Shown piece by piece: positions 44,441 to 55,379 of a stretch of 64,000 nt of DNA; position 1 is the first letter of the stretch, and each line of letters opens with the position of its first letter. The translations under genes were made by a program, and so were the position numbers. Source of the DNA: Lotus japonicus (Eukaryota; Streptophyta; Magnoliopsida; Fabales; Fabaceae); the NCBI RefSeq assembly GCF_012489685.1, contig NC_080043.1, positions 34,181,987 to 34,245,986 on the forward strand, in the 5' to 3' direction. The notes under the pieces are model-generated. The model was not told the origin of the DNA. It ran no database searches and was given only the letters and a program-made list of their open reading frames with translations.

Positions 44441-45823
44441 GGTGACATTATTGTTCAATAATTTATATTGTCGTGGCAGCTACCTCACCTGCAATTCTAT
44501 GGTACTTGCATGCCCCAACCATATATCATATCATATACTTAATGACAAAAGAGTATTCACTCATCGGTCGTCTCATATAAGGTAATGACCACTATCCTAG
44601 ACGCCGCCCTCATATAATTATCAACCAGCTCATGTACGTTCATTATCATCTTCATATGCGGATCGGATCATGTCTATCTCCCCTGTTGATCGATGCTACC
44701 GATTACCCAACATGCATGCAAGCTGTCCTTGACTTCATAAGGATCATGTCCAAATAAATTTCCAACAAAGGTGACGTATTAATGCATACCCTTTTGTTAA
44801 GTCTATATATCCTATTTAATTTGTAAGGTCACAAAAGAGTAGTATTTACAAACAAAAAACATCACTTCTTTTTCTCTTTCTATTTTTTCTGTACGTATAA
44901 TATCACATCATAGGCGGATCCAAACATTATATATCGGTGTGCCTAAACATAAAATAAATTTTAGACTAAAATACAAAGTAGAAATTATATTAGATAGCAA
45001 GCAAGAAGTAGCTATAATCTCACATAAAAAGCACAAAAGTTTATTCAACCATGAAAAGTTAAGACTAATTTGTGCAGTAAAAAGGACAAATTTTGCTTTT
45101 TTGGGAGAAAACATTACAATATTGCTAAGTTAAAATTCCAAAATTTGTAGACACGAATCAATAATCAAAACAGGAAAACCCATCAGCAAAAACAAACGGA
45201 GGTAGGTCCAAACCCAACATGGCTCCATCAAAGAACTCAAATCTACGGAGTTTACAAGCAAAAATTCTCACCGAAAAAATCGATCCAACTCAACGTGTGC
45301 AACAAGATCATTAACCAAAAAGAATCTTTAAAAATTGACAATTAAAAAAATAGAAATAGGAAAAGATCATCCAACATGAATTCTGTGTAGCGTAGTAAGG
45401 TGAATTACGAAGTTGATTTACCTGAGAGACGACGAATCAATTGAATTTCCTCTTGAATTGTGGTTGATTGGTCTGGTGATCAGGGTTCTCCATGCGATGA
45501 GAAATTTAGGAAGGTGGAGATTGGTGGGTTTTCAATTTTGGGGGAAAAAGGTTTTAAGTTGATGAATGCCGAAAAGCAACAATGGAAGAAAGAAAGAAAG
45601 AAAAACAGCGTTCTAATTTGATGTTAAGCGTGAATTTTGGTTTTTTTTACTTATTAAGCTATGGCGGCGCTTTCGACCGTCGTCATAGATTAACACCAAA
45701 CTTTTAGTGGCGGATGCCGAACCGCCGCTGTATTCAATTTTTTTTTATAAAAAAAACTCAAAATCTGGCCACACCCTGCCTACACATGGGTTCGCCCATG
45801 TATCACATTATATATATATATAT
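44441..45823. other. No gene seen; possible DNA-transposon end near 45655-45745
   Basis: Mostly AT-rich. Near 45655-45745, GCTATGGCGGCGCTTTCGAC and AGTGGCGGATGCCGAACCGC resemble the subterminal GGCGGT/ACCGCC repeats of CACTA elements, but no CACTA terminus or partner end could be placed. The minus-strand text at 45180-45640 looks like a gene's 5' region but shows no exon. Confidence 0.35.
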
Positions 45824-47429
45824 ATGACATATAAGGTGAGACAAGTGGTTTATAGTGAGAGATGAGATGAATAATTAATAGCCTTGGATTCAAATAAATG
45901 GTTCAGATGAAATCATTCATTAAAACACTCACGTGACCCCCCCTTCTTTCCCTGTTCTCTTCACTCCCCGAAATGAAACGATGATGTTCCCTCTGTTTCT
46001 CTTCCCTCTCGCCTCTTCCCTGGTCAATCATCTCGCCGTCGGGCAACATCCCCTTCTGTCCTCGGAGATGACGACGTTTCTGCTCACTCCACCCTCGCAG
46101 TGTTCCGGTGGATCAAAGCTCTATTTCGCTCCACCCTCCTTTTGAACGATGATCAAATTTTATTATCCACCCCTCCCGACCAAGTGAGGATGATTACCTC
46201 GTTAGTTCACGCTCTATCTTAGTGCACTAGAACTAAGGGACTACTATTTTTGGAGTCGACAAACGACACTACTACCCCCCTCTTTTTTATACCTAAAGGG
46301 ACGATCACTGCGTCGTGCCTAAATCTAAGAGCTAAGGGACCACTTGGGTCCAACCCGTCCAAAGGTATGCCTCACTTAGGGTACTCTCTACCCGACCACC
46401 ATCCAGGATGAGGACTTAGGGTACTCACTACCCGACCACCATCCTGGACGGGAACTTTTGGTACTCACTACCCGACCACCATTCCCGGATGAGCTGGTCA
46501 TCAGAATACTGGAGGAGCCACGAGTTACTCACCACGAGCTAAGAAGAGATCAGCTCATCCATCTACTGAAGGTTAAGACCAAGGCTTTACACCCTACTAC
46601 TGAAGGCTAGGACCAAGGCTCGAGGCCAAGCCACTAATTACTAGGAACCTTGGGTTGTAGAATCTCTAAGACCTGTAGAAGCTGCATATAGATCCAACGA
46701 CATAGAACCCCTCGTAGGCCCTAGGTTCACATAACCTCTCCTTAGGGTCATCCTAGCTCCAAGATCACATATAAAAGGCCCCTTAAGACAGGGGGCCAAG
46801 GTAACTTCTCTTAACTCTAAACTTCTACACTTAATCTTTAGGACAATCAGGACCCACACTAACTTAGGTATCAGAGTGACTTGTAGGACTCCCTCTTGGG
46901 CTCACACCTACACTACGAGATCGCTACTCTCTAATTGTCTGCTCGAGCTCCTACCTCTCCCACTCTTTCGTCACCCGGCATCTTCCGCTCCCCTCCCCTC
47001 CTACCCCTTCTTGAGTAGACTTGGTCGGCTTTCCCCGATCAGGAAGTGTATTTGATGATAAGTGACAACACCCAGGATTGGTTCTACTTTGGAAAAAGGC
47101 ATATATTTTTCCATTATTAATTTGGGAAAGTCTAAAGAGGCCCTTGTTGGTGAGGAAAAGAAGTTGTTTTGTCCACAAGATAGAAAAAGGAGAGTAGAAA
47201 TAATCGAACCTGTTAGGAAGACAAAGAGTTTGTGTCAATTGCAAGCTCGACGATGTACCTGAAAGATGACGTGCATGCACATGGTGTTTGGCAAGAGATC
47301 CCTTGGGTTGAGTGAGTGCGAGACGAGAGATGTTGATGAAGAAAATAGAAAAACAAGTCACGTGTACACTTTAACGGTTAATAATAAAACTTCTCATCTC
47401 TCACCATAAACCACTTCTCTCACCTGATA

Positions 47430-47432
<3 letters not shown>
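45824..47432. mobile_element. TIR element inserted in a TA repeat, containing an LTR remnant
   Basis: The ends are imperfect inverted repeats: AAGGTGAGACAAGTGGTTTA, TAGTGAGAGATGAGA and CTCACGTGACC on the left, complements at 47355-47430. Both outer flanks are (TA)n, so the target duplication cannot be resolved. A MULE-like length and ends, 1.6 kb. Interior: an unassigned exon-like stretch (45935-46145), a Tat-type LTR remnant and a short open frame (47062-47262) of no known family. Confidence 0.55.
46185..47043 (+). mobile_element. Tat-type gypsy LTR remnant
   Basis: The sequence has three repeats of GGTACTCACTACCCGACCAC (46380-46485), a TATA box (CATATAAAAGGCC near 46769), then TAGGTATCAGAGTGACTTG and a CCCCGATCA end, paralleling the layout of the solo LTR at 43896. 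The left boundary and TSD could not be fixed. Confidence 0.55.

Positions 47433-47433
<1 letters not shown>

Positions 47434-47470
<37 letters not shown>
47434..47470. repeat. TA microsatellite
   Basis: A pure (TA)n run of about 35 bp borders the TIR element. Confidence 0.9.
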
Positions 47471-47471
<1 letters not shown>

Positions 47472-48065
47472 AGAATATGAGGCGTATCAAGTGAGAGCAA
47501 TGTTTATTCTAAAAGATGAGAGTATCGAATTGTGATCATTTAGAAGTCGGTGGAGTTAAAAGGTACCAATTAAATCTTGCACTGGTCCGATACTAGTACT
47601 TCTGCCTCCATTTTATAATGTTTGTTATTTTAAATAATTTAATTTTTTAATATATATTCATATTTAATAAATTCTATCACTTATCACCTTTTTATAGACT
47701 AATTAATCACTATTATTCTCTTTTAACAAATAATAATTATTTATCCTCCTACTAATATATGCTAATTTTTTTTTCAAATATATTAAAATGTATCTTCATG
47801 AAAATTTAATTGCTTAAGTATATGTTAGAAATAATAAAAACATTTAGTTCTTTCTTCATTTAGTATTTAGTACTCCTTTGTCCTACAAATATGCTAGTGT
47901 TACGTATATAATAAGACCCCTTATTAAATTTAATTTAGAAATATTTATTATTATTTTCAATATATATCCTTTATATTTATTTTACTTTTTAATTTTAAAA
48001 TTTTGATTACCACTAATAATTAATGTTTTCTCACACTACTCAATTGATAAAGAGTTTAATTACTA
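47471..48065. other. AT-rich sequence, no gene seen
   Basis: Very AT-rich, with no supported frame and no inverted repeat recognised. Confidence 0.5.
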
Positions 48066-48341
48066 CTCCCTCCGTTCCTAAATAACTGACATTATTTCTA
48101 ACTGAATTTTGTTCCTAATTATCTACCACTTTACAAAGTTTAAGAGAACATTAATTATATTTTACCAATTGTACCCTTCATTTATTTGTGGTAGGAAAAT
48201 TGAAAAATTAGATTTAATAAGAGAGATAAATGGTATAATAGGAAATTAGATTGTAATTTTAATAAAACAATAACATTAATTGTTATTTCTTAATACTTGT
48301 GCAACAACCTTAAAGTGTCAGTTATTTAGGAAGGAAGGAAG
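48066..48341. mobile_element. Stowaway-type MITE (Tc1/mariner), 276 bp
   Basis: Ends CTCCCTCCGTTCCTAAATAA and TTATTTAGGAAGGAAGGAAG are inverted repeats, flanked by TA (48064-48065, 48342-48343). This is the classical plant Stowaway signature. No coding sequence. Confidence 0.88.
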
Positions 48342-48683
48342 TATACACTAACAGTGTAAAAAAGTTTTACACGAACACTCAATTAAAATATTAATGATTT
48401 ATTATGGCATAATATAAAAATTCACACGCATAGTCGCTCCATACCCACTTAAATATATGCATTAAATAAATTTTTAACTTATACACCAATATTTGTACTC
48501 CCAATTACTAAATAGATATATTTAGAAAGTATACATTAAATAAATTCATGGATATTGTGTGTGCTGATGGTTTTACTCACCATGAATTATTATACATATG
48601 TATCTGCAGACATGAGTAATTGACATCGCAACACATGCGGAAATAACTTATAGGGATCATTTGTGTTAGATGATTCCTGCTTA

Positions 48684-49393
48684 GACCAGGTATAATGGTT
48701 TGTTTAATTTACACTCATTTTTTATCCACTCAAATGGTTTTTCATTCAACACCAACACCCTATCCCACCACTTTTTTTATTTCATATTTTTATTTAATTT
48801 TATATTTTTGTTTTTATTATTTACATAAAATTACTATTATCGATTTAAATTAAATTAAAACAATAAATTTTGGGTGTTGAAATGGTGATTGTTGGGATCC
48901 ATTTCAAAACAAATGCTAATAGAAAGATGATAAGATGGTGAGAGAGATAATAAGATGGTGAAAAACTTCGTTTTTTTTTTTTTCTGTGTCCAAATCAAAC
49001 GAACCTAGTCTCTATTTATAGAGGAAAAAAGTTATGAATTTTGGTTAAAAAAAAATTTTCAAATTTTTTTTTTCAACAAGATAATTCAGTTTAAAAGTTT
49101 TAAAAACAAAAAATCTGGCGGACGAATCAGATGGAGCCACGCGTCCCAATCCATATCACCTGCAGTTTTTCTCTCTCCCACCCATGCAGGTGGTGCGCCC
49201 TGTCTACGCGTGGCTCCCACGCGCCTGAGCGTGACTAATCCGAAGCTGCCACGTGGCTCCGGCCTGCACTCTCAACAATGTTTAACACTCTCAACACTTC
49301 TCTCATCCACCTCATCTTCAACAAAACCTCAACAACCACTAAAAATCCTCAACAAACTTCAACATCTCTCTAAACATACCATTACAAATGGTC
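48684..49393. mobile_element. PIF/Harbinger-type non-autonomous element, 710 bp
   Basis: It starts GACCAGGTATAATGGTTTGT and ends ACATACCATTACAAATGGTC, with TTA on both sides (48681-48683, 49394-49396). There is no transposase. The right TTA is shared with the next MITE. Confidence 0.75.
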
Positions 49394-49396
49394 TTA

Positions 49397-49783
49397 GAGC
49401 ATCTCCAATGGGGGTTGCTTAAATCCAGTTGGCAACTTAAGCAACGTTGCTTATTTTGGAGCACCACTAGAGCAACATGACGTGGCAGTTGAGTTGCTTA
49501 AATTTAAGCAACGGTTGCTTATTTAAGCAACGGTTGCTTATTTTCTCTCTCCTTACTTTTTGACTAAAAAATTATATCTTCTCTTTCATTCATGTACTTG
49601 TATAGTGTCATTACCTTGAAATAATATAAATATAAGAGGTATAATGGGACCCAACTAAAAGTAAACTAAGCAACCGTGGTTGAAGCGAATTCTGCTTGGG
49701 TTGCTTAAATCCTATGTGTCAGTCTGGACCCACCGAAATAGTTTTTAAGCAACCCAACTAGCAACTATGCATTGGAGATGCTC
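49397..49783. mobile_element. Tourist-like MITE, 387 bp, sharing a TTA with its neighbour
   Basis: Ends GAGCATCTCCAATGGGGGTT and GCATTGGAGATGCTC pair as inverted repeats; flanking TTA at 49394-49396 and 49784-49786. GTTGCTTAAATTTAAGCAAC-type palindromes lie inside. Confidence 0.85.
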
Positions 49784-49786
49784 TTA

Positions 49787-50196
49787 CATAACTTTTAATA
49801 ACACTGATTAACTCACTCATTGTTATTCAATCCATCAAACTTTTTTTTTTTAACTAAATTCAGCAAATTTTTCTTTGAATGTGTGTGCATCGTTAGTGTA
49901 AACTTTGTTTACAAAGTCACCCAATTGAATTTCGCCACTTCGATCAATAAATATATTCTTATTTTAATCAAAATTTAAAATGAAAATTATTATTCCACCT
50001 ACGTGGCATGGTATGATGGATTGTGAGTGTAAATCTATTTTACACTGACAGTACATATCCATTAAACTCTTTTTCGTTTTAAAAAGAATTATATGTTGAT
50101 TTCTCGAATAATGAAACCAATAATAATAGGTGTGTTGAAGCGTGTTCTTGTAAGAAAATATTGCTAGAATTTCTGTTTTCCTAATTAAATTTGATA
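49787..50196. other. AT-rich sequence, no gene seen
   Basis: Nothing recognisable; probable upstream region of the terpene synthase pseudogene further on. Confidence 0.4.
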
Positions 50197-50506
50197 CTAC
50201 CTCTAGTCCTATTTATAAGAAGCAAAAAAAAAAAAAAATTCACATAGTTTAAGACATGTAATTGAACAAGATAAAATGCATTAAATTTGTCTTGAATTAA
50301 AATAAACTTCCAAAATTACCCTTTATTATTAGTGTTGGAGACTGGGAAAGAAAAAAAATAATTAATGAGACACATTTTACAAGTTAGAATTATTAAGGAC
50401 ATCATTGGAATAAAATAATTAATATAACTCAAAGTTTCATTTGATTCTTATAAAAATGACCAAAATATTTATTCTTTTTCATTCTTATAAATAGGACTGG
50501 AGGTAG
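50197..50506. mobile_element. Stowaway-type MITE, 310 bp
   Basis: CTACCTCTAGTCCTATTTAT and ATAAATAGGACTGGAGGTAG are inverted ends with TA on each side (50195-50196, 50507-50508). It lies about 290 bp upstream of the terpene synthase start codon. Confidence 0.87.
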
Positions 50507-50643
50507 TACATTTATAAATTTCTATGTACTTCTTTTACTTTAAATCTCTCTTCTAACATTGATTTTTTTATTCAATAATATGCATCCACACAATTCTAAG
50601 TCACGCGCGTAAATAGCTTACTTGCCCACGCATCATTTTTATG

Positions 50644-50655
50644 TCTATATATATG
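50644..50655 (+). promoter_or_regulatory. Possible TATA box of the terpene synthase pseudogene
   Basis: TATATATATG at about 135-145 bp upstream of the ATG at 50790, in a region otherwise free of elements. The position is compatible with a plant core promoter. Confidence 0.35.
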
Positions 50656-50789
50656 TGAAGGAGTAACTTACTCCTCAGTCCTCACATATCATTTTCATTT
50701 TAAGTACTTCGTTGCCAGGCATGTACTAGTTTAGATATCTCATTCCACCCTTTTCCATAAAAAGTGAAAACCTATCTCGTAGAATAATC

Positions 50790-52840
50790 ATGTCTCCTTT
50801 ACCTGTTGGTGTGACCCAACAAGCAGTGCCTCCTCACATCAAGCGACCTTGTGCAAATTTTCGTCCTAGCTTTTGGGGAGATTTTTTCCTTCAATATGAT
50901 TCAGAATCTTTGGTAAGCATTATGAAATACTTCAATATGATTTTCGTCCTAGATTTTTTCCTATTATTCTCTTTATGAAATACTAGACTATTTTAAATGT
51001 AGGTTTGTCTCGCAAGAGATCATCACGACCAGTACCGTCAGTACAAATTAGCATCATAAATACGTATGAGAAGGATTCTTTTTTTAAATAACTCTTGTAA
51101 TTTTGATTCAAATATTGTGAAAACTAATGGTGTTTCTTTAAGAATGTCGTTGCTAAAAATCAAACTCTCGATTTATGAGTTAAAAATCTTAGCAATTATT
51201 AGGTAAATGTAAACTATGAAGTTTGATAGTATATGATATGAGTTTATTTTCTAAATTCTTAATCATGTATGTAGTTATACGGTGGATGTTCTTTTTAACT
51301 ATTTTATTATTAATGGTACAAACCGCAAACTATGGTATAAAAGCTCTTCGATATAAGAACATCTCCGATACAAGATTCTTAGTTCTTATTTTGGAGTTAA
51401 GAACTAAGAACTAAGAACTTTACCATTGGAGGTGCTGACATGGACTCCTTAGTTCTTAAAAATAAGAACTCAGTTCTTATATAAAGAGTTTTACTTTTTG
51501 AGTTCTTAGCTTAAAATATTAATTATTTCTCTCTCATTCAAATTACTTTATTACTTTATGAGTTTTGTTTTATTACTTTATGAAAATAAAAAGTATAAAT
51601 AATGTGGTTGGTGGGACCAAATGGATAGTGGTAAGAACTAAAAACTAAGAACTCATAGTTGGAGCAAAATTGCTTGAGAGTTGCTTAAACACAAGTGGCA
51701 ATACGGACCCACATGAATAGTGCTAAGAACTAATAAATAAGAACTAGCATTGAAGATGCTCTAAGGATGTGCTTGCTTGTTGGGGTTTTCTTAAAGAAAA
51801 ATCTAACTTCTGCTACTGACGTCTTTGTGCTATTATTGATGGTGTATTTTTTGTAATCCACTTGAGAAGGGTTCTTCTCAAGACATTATCTCTTATAATG
51901 AAATTGGTTTTGTGCTTAAAAAATATTTATAAATGGTGCACGTGGGAAAAAATCAATAGTCAAGAAGAGTCGGTGGTTATTACTTGTTTGTAATAATTGG
52001 TATGAAAATCTTAATTTTTTCCATTATTAATATTTGTTATATAAACCAAGGTTATTTTGGTAAATTTACAAAAATGACAATCCATTGTCACTTTTCTTCA
52101 TAGTAAGTGATGAGAATTCCCATCAAAAAAAAAAAGTGATGAAAATAAAATGAGTGGGACCCAACTGTTCTATGTTCTCTCTCATGTTTTCTTGCCTCCC
52201 AAATACCAAAGGGGTGAATTTTTTTTTTTTTTTGAGAATGTGTTCTTTTCATGGATTGATCTCTGGTCTTATTTTCCTGGCTTCTATACTAAGCGTAAGA
52301 GAGACACTATATTATTTGGGTTGTATTATATCATTGAACTATGTTATTTCATATAAAATAATAATATAAAATCATTCATGTGATCCTAAGCTGAGTTTAA
52401 AGTTTTGGATAATTGGTTGTTTGATATGATATCATGATAAGCGAACATGTGCATTATCCACACAGACTGTTGTGTTTATTGAAGGTTACTATACATATAA
52501 AAATTTAAACGCTTTAAATAGAGTACAAACATTTCATCCTTGTGACAAATTCTATTGCAGGATGTCGATGACAATATGAAGCAACAAGTTTAAATGCAAA
52601 AAGTGGAAGTGAAAAAGATTTTTCTATCTTCAGATGATAACATCTTTCAAAAACTTAACTTGATTGACACTATGCAACGTTTGGGCATATCTTATCATTT
52701 GGAAGAAGAAATTGATGACGCATTAGAACAAATCCACAACTCTTTTACCAACAATAACACCACTGTAGAAGAATGTAGCCTTCACTTTCTTGCGTTAGCA
52801 CTTTGTTTGCTTAGGCAAAAAGGATATCGCATTTCACCAG
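50790..52840 (+). pseudogene. Terpene synthase (TPS-a type) pseudogene, exons 1-2 only, nonsense mutation
   Basis: Exon 1 (50790-50912, GT donor) encodes 41 residues, including RPCANFRPSFWGDFFLQYDS, the conserved start of sesquiterpene (germacrene-D-type) synthases. Exon 2 (52561-52840, after TTGCAG) encodes DVDDNMKQQV, a TAA stop at 52591-52593, then LIDTMQRLGISYHLEEEIDD, HFLALALCLLRQKGYRISP, and a GT donor after CACCAG. The join is in phase 0 and the exon sizes match TPS genes. The stop sits where the family normally has Gln (CAA to TAA). Exons 3-7, with the DDXXD and NSE/DTE metal-binding motifs, are absent; a copia remnant starts about 0.3 kb on. Intron 1 holds a MITE. Not functional. Confidence 0.88.
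51357..51761. mobile_element. Tourist-like MITE in terpene synthase intron 1, 405 bp
   Basis: Ends GAACATCTCCGATACAAG and GCATTGAAGATGCTC are inverted repeats; TAA flanks both sides (51354-51356, 51762-51764). The inside is rich in AAGAACTAAGAACTAAGAAC-type short repeats and their complements. Confidence 0.8.
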
Positions 52841-52922
52841 GTATGTACAACATTAATTATGATATTCAACATAGGAGAGAGGTATGTACAACATTAATTA
52901 TGATATTCAACATAGGAGAGAG
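52841..52922. repeat. 41-bp tandem duplication over the exon 2 donor
   Basis: GTATGTACAACATTAATTAT...ATAGGAGAG is present twice in tandem, starting at the GT of the intron 2 donor; the second copy recreates a GGTATGT donor at 52882. Confidence 0.85.
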
Positions 52923-53129
52923 AGAAAAAGAATCAATCAGTTATTTTTGTTTTTGGATAATTACACTATTCATATTGTAATACTAAACTACCTAATATTA
53001 CAAGTTTGTATTATACACAATTACCCCCCCCCCCCCACACACACACAACTCATCTGGGGTGGTCACTCATAATGAGCTTGTGTCTAAACTCTAGAAACCA
53101 AGTTGTGGAAGAAGACATCAAGCTCTACA
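52923..53129. other. Terpene synthase/copia boundary region
   Basis: No exon is visible. A run of about 14 C followed by a CA repeat lies at 53022-53047. Confidence 0.5.
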
Positions 53130-54035
53130 TGTTAGATTCTTGCATGATAGATGAGATTATGTGCTACTGAAACAGCTAAAATTTTGTCATAGTACAGTGT
53201 AGGAACTCCAATAGGAACTGTCAAATCCTATAAAAGGTTCAGCTAGAGAATCTCTATTGAGAGCTCAGCAAGACTCCTGTATTCAGCCTATGTGCTGCTT
53301 CTAGCCATTTCCTTTTGTTTCTTGGACCACCAAGAGATGATGTTAGGACCCAAGAATAGTGCAGCACCACAAATAGATATTACATCATCCACATTAGTTG
53401 CCCAATCAACATCTGAAAACCCCTTGAGCTGCAATGGAAATGGACTTTGCAAGCTGCTTATGGAGTCTTTAGGAAGAAGAATCCTTAATGAACCTAAGGA
53501 TCCTTTTGACTGGGGCCCAATGTGTATTTAAGGGATGGGCCATGGACTAGAAAACTTTGTTCACTAGAAAATTGAGTTTGGGTCAAGTGATTGCCAGATA
53601 GCTCTAATTGTTGATTTGTATAGTGTGAAAAAGGAATGCCTTGATTTTTAGACAGCCTAGAGGTGCTGGCCATGGGGGTAGACAATGGCTTGCAATCTCT
53701 CACCATTGTCTTGGCCAATAGATCTCTTATATACTTTTGTTGAGTGAGAAGAAGTGAGCCATCGTTAGGAAATTGGACCTCCACTCAAAGAAAATACCAG
53801 AGACCCCCAAGTTGTTTTAAAGAAAACTATGCATCCAACTCGTCAATAATGTGTTGGACCAAGGTCGAGGAGTTTCCAGTTAGAATTATGTCATTCACAT
53901 AAACCAAAATGTAGACGAAATTAGAGCTATAATTTTAAACAAAGAGTGATGGATCACACTTATTAGGCCCAAAGCTAAGTGTCACGAGAGCAGAATGAAG
54001 TCTTTCAGAACAAGCTCGAGGAGCTTGCTTGAGGC
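53130..54035 (-). pseudogene. Old copia element, 3' part: reverse transcriptase C-terminus and RNase H
   Basis: Read right to left: LKQAPRACSERLHSALVTL, an RT active site changed to VYVNDIILTG (family YVDD, here VND), VEVQFPNDGSLLLTQQKYIR, CKPLSTPMASTSRLSKNQG, then FSDVDWATN, FLGPNIISWWSKKQKEMARS and AEYRSLA of RNase H. At least three in-frame stops and several frameshifts occur (for example SST-stop-AEYRSLA). It continues from the piece at 61830-64000; a Sirevirus separates them. Dead. Confidence 0.88.
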
Positions 54036-54814
54036 TGAAATTCTGGCACACGCGGACATATGTTCTACCAGATGTCCAAATGTCTAAGACATCTTGTAAA
54101 ACATGATATAAAATAGTTAATTGAATATGCAATACAGAGAACATAAACAAAGACAAGACAATCGAGATTGTTAACCGAGTTCGGTGCAAAATCACCTACG
54201 TCTGGAGGGTTTTCACCCAAGAGAAAGATAATCCACTATTCAAAAGCTCAACACAGGAGCAAAGACAGATCTCATGATCAAACAACAAAAACTCAACTCT
54301 CAGCAAAAGAATCAATACGTGAATATGCTGAGAGAACAACAAGTGTGAACACAGACAAGAGTAGACCCTAGTTTTACTCAACAGAAGCTCTCTACCTAAA
54401 CACTAGGTTTCGATCTTCATATATAGCAGTCATCCAGGCCTTGTCTTTGATGGGCTTGGACAAGAAAATGTCCACACAACACTCAGGGAGTTACTAGGAA
54501 ACAAATCTGCAGAAAAAGTCTTCAATAAAAAGTTTCCTATTCCAGAAATAAAACTCCCACACAATCTCAGATCAAATCCTTGAAACCGATTTGATCACAT
54601 AGAATATAATCCTTGAACGGCGCATAGAAGCTTCCAGAAATACCCTAGCTTGATCACCAAGTAATTAAAACGAAGCTTGACAGAAAACCTAGCCAACTCT
54701 TTGCAGGTTTCGCAGGGACAGATGTCACAGGCAAGATGTTGTGACATCGGGTCCAACATGTTGGCCAAAAACTTAACTTAGCTAAAATGCAGACAACATA
54801 ACAAAGGAACAACA
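54036..54814 (-). repeat. 3' LTR of the Sirevirus (779 bp, internally deleted)
   Basis: TGAAATTCTGGCACACGCGG... to ...GGAACAACA on the plus strand. Compared with the other LTR it lacks about 130 bp near 54231, where TTCAAAAGCTCAACACAGGA replaces the longer text, plus scattered substitutions. Confidence 0.88.
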
Positions 54815-55379
54815 GTCTCCCCCTTTGTCAAATTTAGCTAATACAATCCACTACCATAAAGAACTCTTCCGCAGCTTGGAACTTGAAAACACTTGAATCA
54901 ACATAGAAGAGCATTCACACAAACAAGGTAGCTCACACATCAACATAGCTAGTAGCATCAGCTATGCACATTTCCATCTGAGAACCATTCTCAGTGCAGC
55001 AGAACACCATATCAGAGTTTTAGCACAGCAGCACACAATCAACTATCACAAACAACAAGATGTTGTTTGAAAAGAACACACAACTGCACAGTAGCAAGAA
55101 GCTACCAAACCACAATAGCAGAAAGCCATAAAGAACCAGCTACCAAATACTAGAGATAAAGAACCAGTTACCATATACGAGAGATAACCAAATACTAATT
55201 ACTCCCCCTTATTAGCATAATTTGGCAAAGGTAGTCATAACAGAATAGCATCCTAGTGCTTACCAGAGCTATCCACAGAAGTCATCAGCACCATATTCAA
55301 GAATTATACAGACCAGGAGCAAATAAGGAGCGCACATAGCCACACATGGCTCAAATACATCCAAAAGAAAAAGAATAAA

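Noticed and set aside
45655..45745. End of a CACTA transposon
   Set aside because: Subterminal-like GGCGGT/ACCGCC text is present but no CACTA terminus, 3-bp TSD or partner end could be found.
47062..47262. 66-aa plus-strand frame with basic residues
   Set aside because: No homology, no partner exon, lies inside a TIR element; insufficient support for a gene.
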